Below, one piece after another: positions 41,180 to 41,239 of a stretch of DNA of 41,239 nt. Origin of the DNA: an uncultured Desulfosporosinus sp. (GTDB lineage Bacteria; Bacillota; Desulfitobacteriia; Desulfitobacteriales; Desulfitobacteriaceae); contig CAKMJS010000037.1 of NCBI GenBank assembly GCA_927405585.1, positions 1 to 41,239 on the forward strand, read 5' to 3'. The notes beneath the pieces were generated by a model that saw nothing but the letters and a program-made list of their open reading frames with translations, was not told the origin of the DNA and ran no database searches. Positions within the stretch are counted from its first letter, which is position 1. The number at the start of each line of letters is the position of its first letter. The translations under genes and the position numbers were made by a program.

Positions 41180-41239
41180 TTAATAATCAAACAAGGCAGC
41201 AATTTCTTCTTCATCTATGTATTCCCGGACGCTCGAATC
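41180..41239 (-). CDS. purB: Adenylosuccinate lyase PurB, 3' end, cut by the window edge and by an in-frame stop
   Basis: The last 19 codons before a TAA read SSVREYIDEEEIAALFDY. After this stop the same frame goes on YHTKHVKDIFLRL to a TGA at 41138-41140. Joined, FDY-x-YHTKHVKDIF matches the usual C-terminal end of PurB (FDYxYHxKHVDxIFxR), so the TAA seems to interrupt a conserved tail 14 codons from the old end. The place directly upstream of purC fits the Bacillus-type purB-purC order. The gene body is outside the window, so the identification rests on this short tail and the context. Confidence 0.6.
   Translation of the reverse strand, partial: DSSVREYIDEEEIAALFDY

Noticed and set aside
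1-41239. tRNA or rRNA genes, prophage or plasmid origin
   Set aside because: No cloverleaf-like or rRNA-like sequence, phage gene or replication gene was seen on either strand.

Overview
The window looks like a chromosomal segment of a spore-forming, anaerobic, low-to-mid GC Firmicute of the Desulfosporosinus/Desulfitobacterium type. This is an inference. It rests on strong Gram-positive ribosome binding sites with frequent GTG and TTG starts, a short-form HisG with a separate HisZ, a CotJC-like spore-coat protein, a tetraheme NapC/NrfH-type cytochrome, clostridial CBO0543-type membrane proteins and a two-gene FeoB. It is mostly housekeeping and metal-transport DNA. No prophage, CRISPR array, tRNA, rRNA or intact insertion sequence was seen.

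Region 1-13.5 kb (minus strand): the histidine operon hisG-hisD-hisC-hisB-hisH-hisA-hisF, with a good sigma-A promoter and overlapping or nearly overlapping genes from hisC onward. Upstream lie a BlaI/BlaR1-type repressor-sensor pair with its own palindromic operator, a group III-like phosphofructokinase, and yerC-hisZ, which supplies the HisG partner subunit. A 340-base gap between hisZ and pfk holds a nested hairpin element with two CsrA-type GGA loops. Next come a flavin-binding PNPOx-like protein and a YhaM-type HD nuclease.

Region 13.7-20 kb: a YetF/DUF421 membrane protein on the plus strand, then a minus-strand cluster of two overlapping WYL regulators, an acyl-ACP thioesterase with a repetitive insert and an ABC exporter, then a tetraheme cytochrome.

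Region 20-30 kb (mostly plus strand): three metal-uptake systems in a row. They are feoA-feoB (FeoB split into GTPase and membrane genes) with a DtxR-type regulator; a cobalamin riboswitch and terminator in front of cbiMNQO cobalt uptake; and a Zur-like Fur protein divergent from znuACB, whose ZnuC carries a Cys-rich N-terminal tail.

Region 30-34 kb is accessory. It has two small polytopic membrane proteins, an unrecognised 234-residue protein, a CotJC-like protein, several probable small proteins (42, 57 and 25 residues), a solo IS200/IS605-like end, and two tandem, related transcription units each preceded by four 11-base-spaced PhoP-like boxes.

Region 34-41.2 kb (minus strand): the purine operon (purB)-purC-purF-purM-purN-purH-purD. 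The right edge holds the 3' end of purB, with an in-frame stop inside the conserved C-terminus. A 28-base palindromic repeat, GTAGGGGCAATTCA/TGAATTGCCCCTAC, recurs four times across the window between genes.
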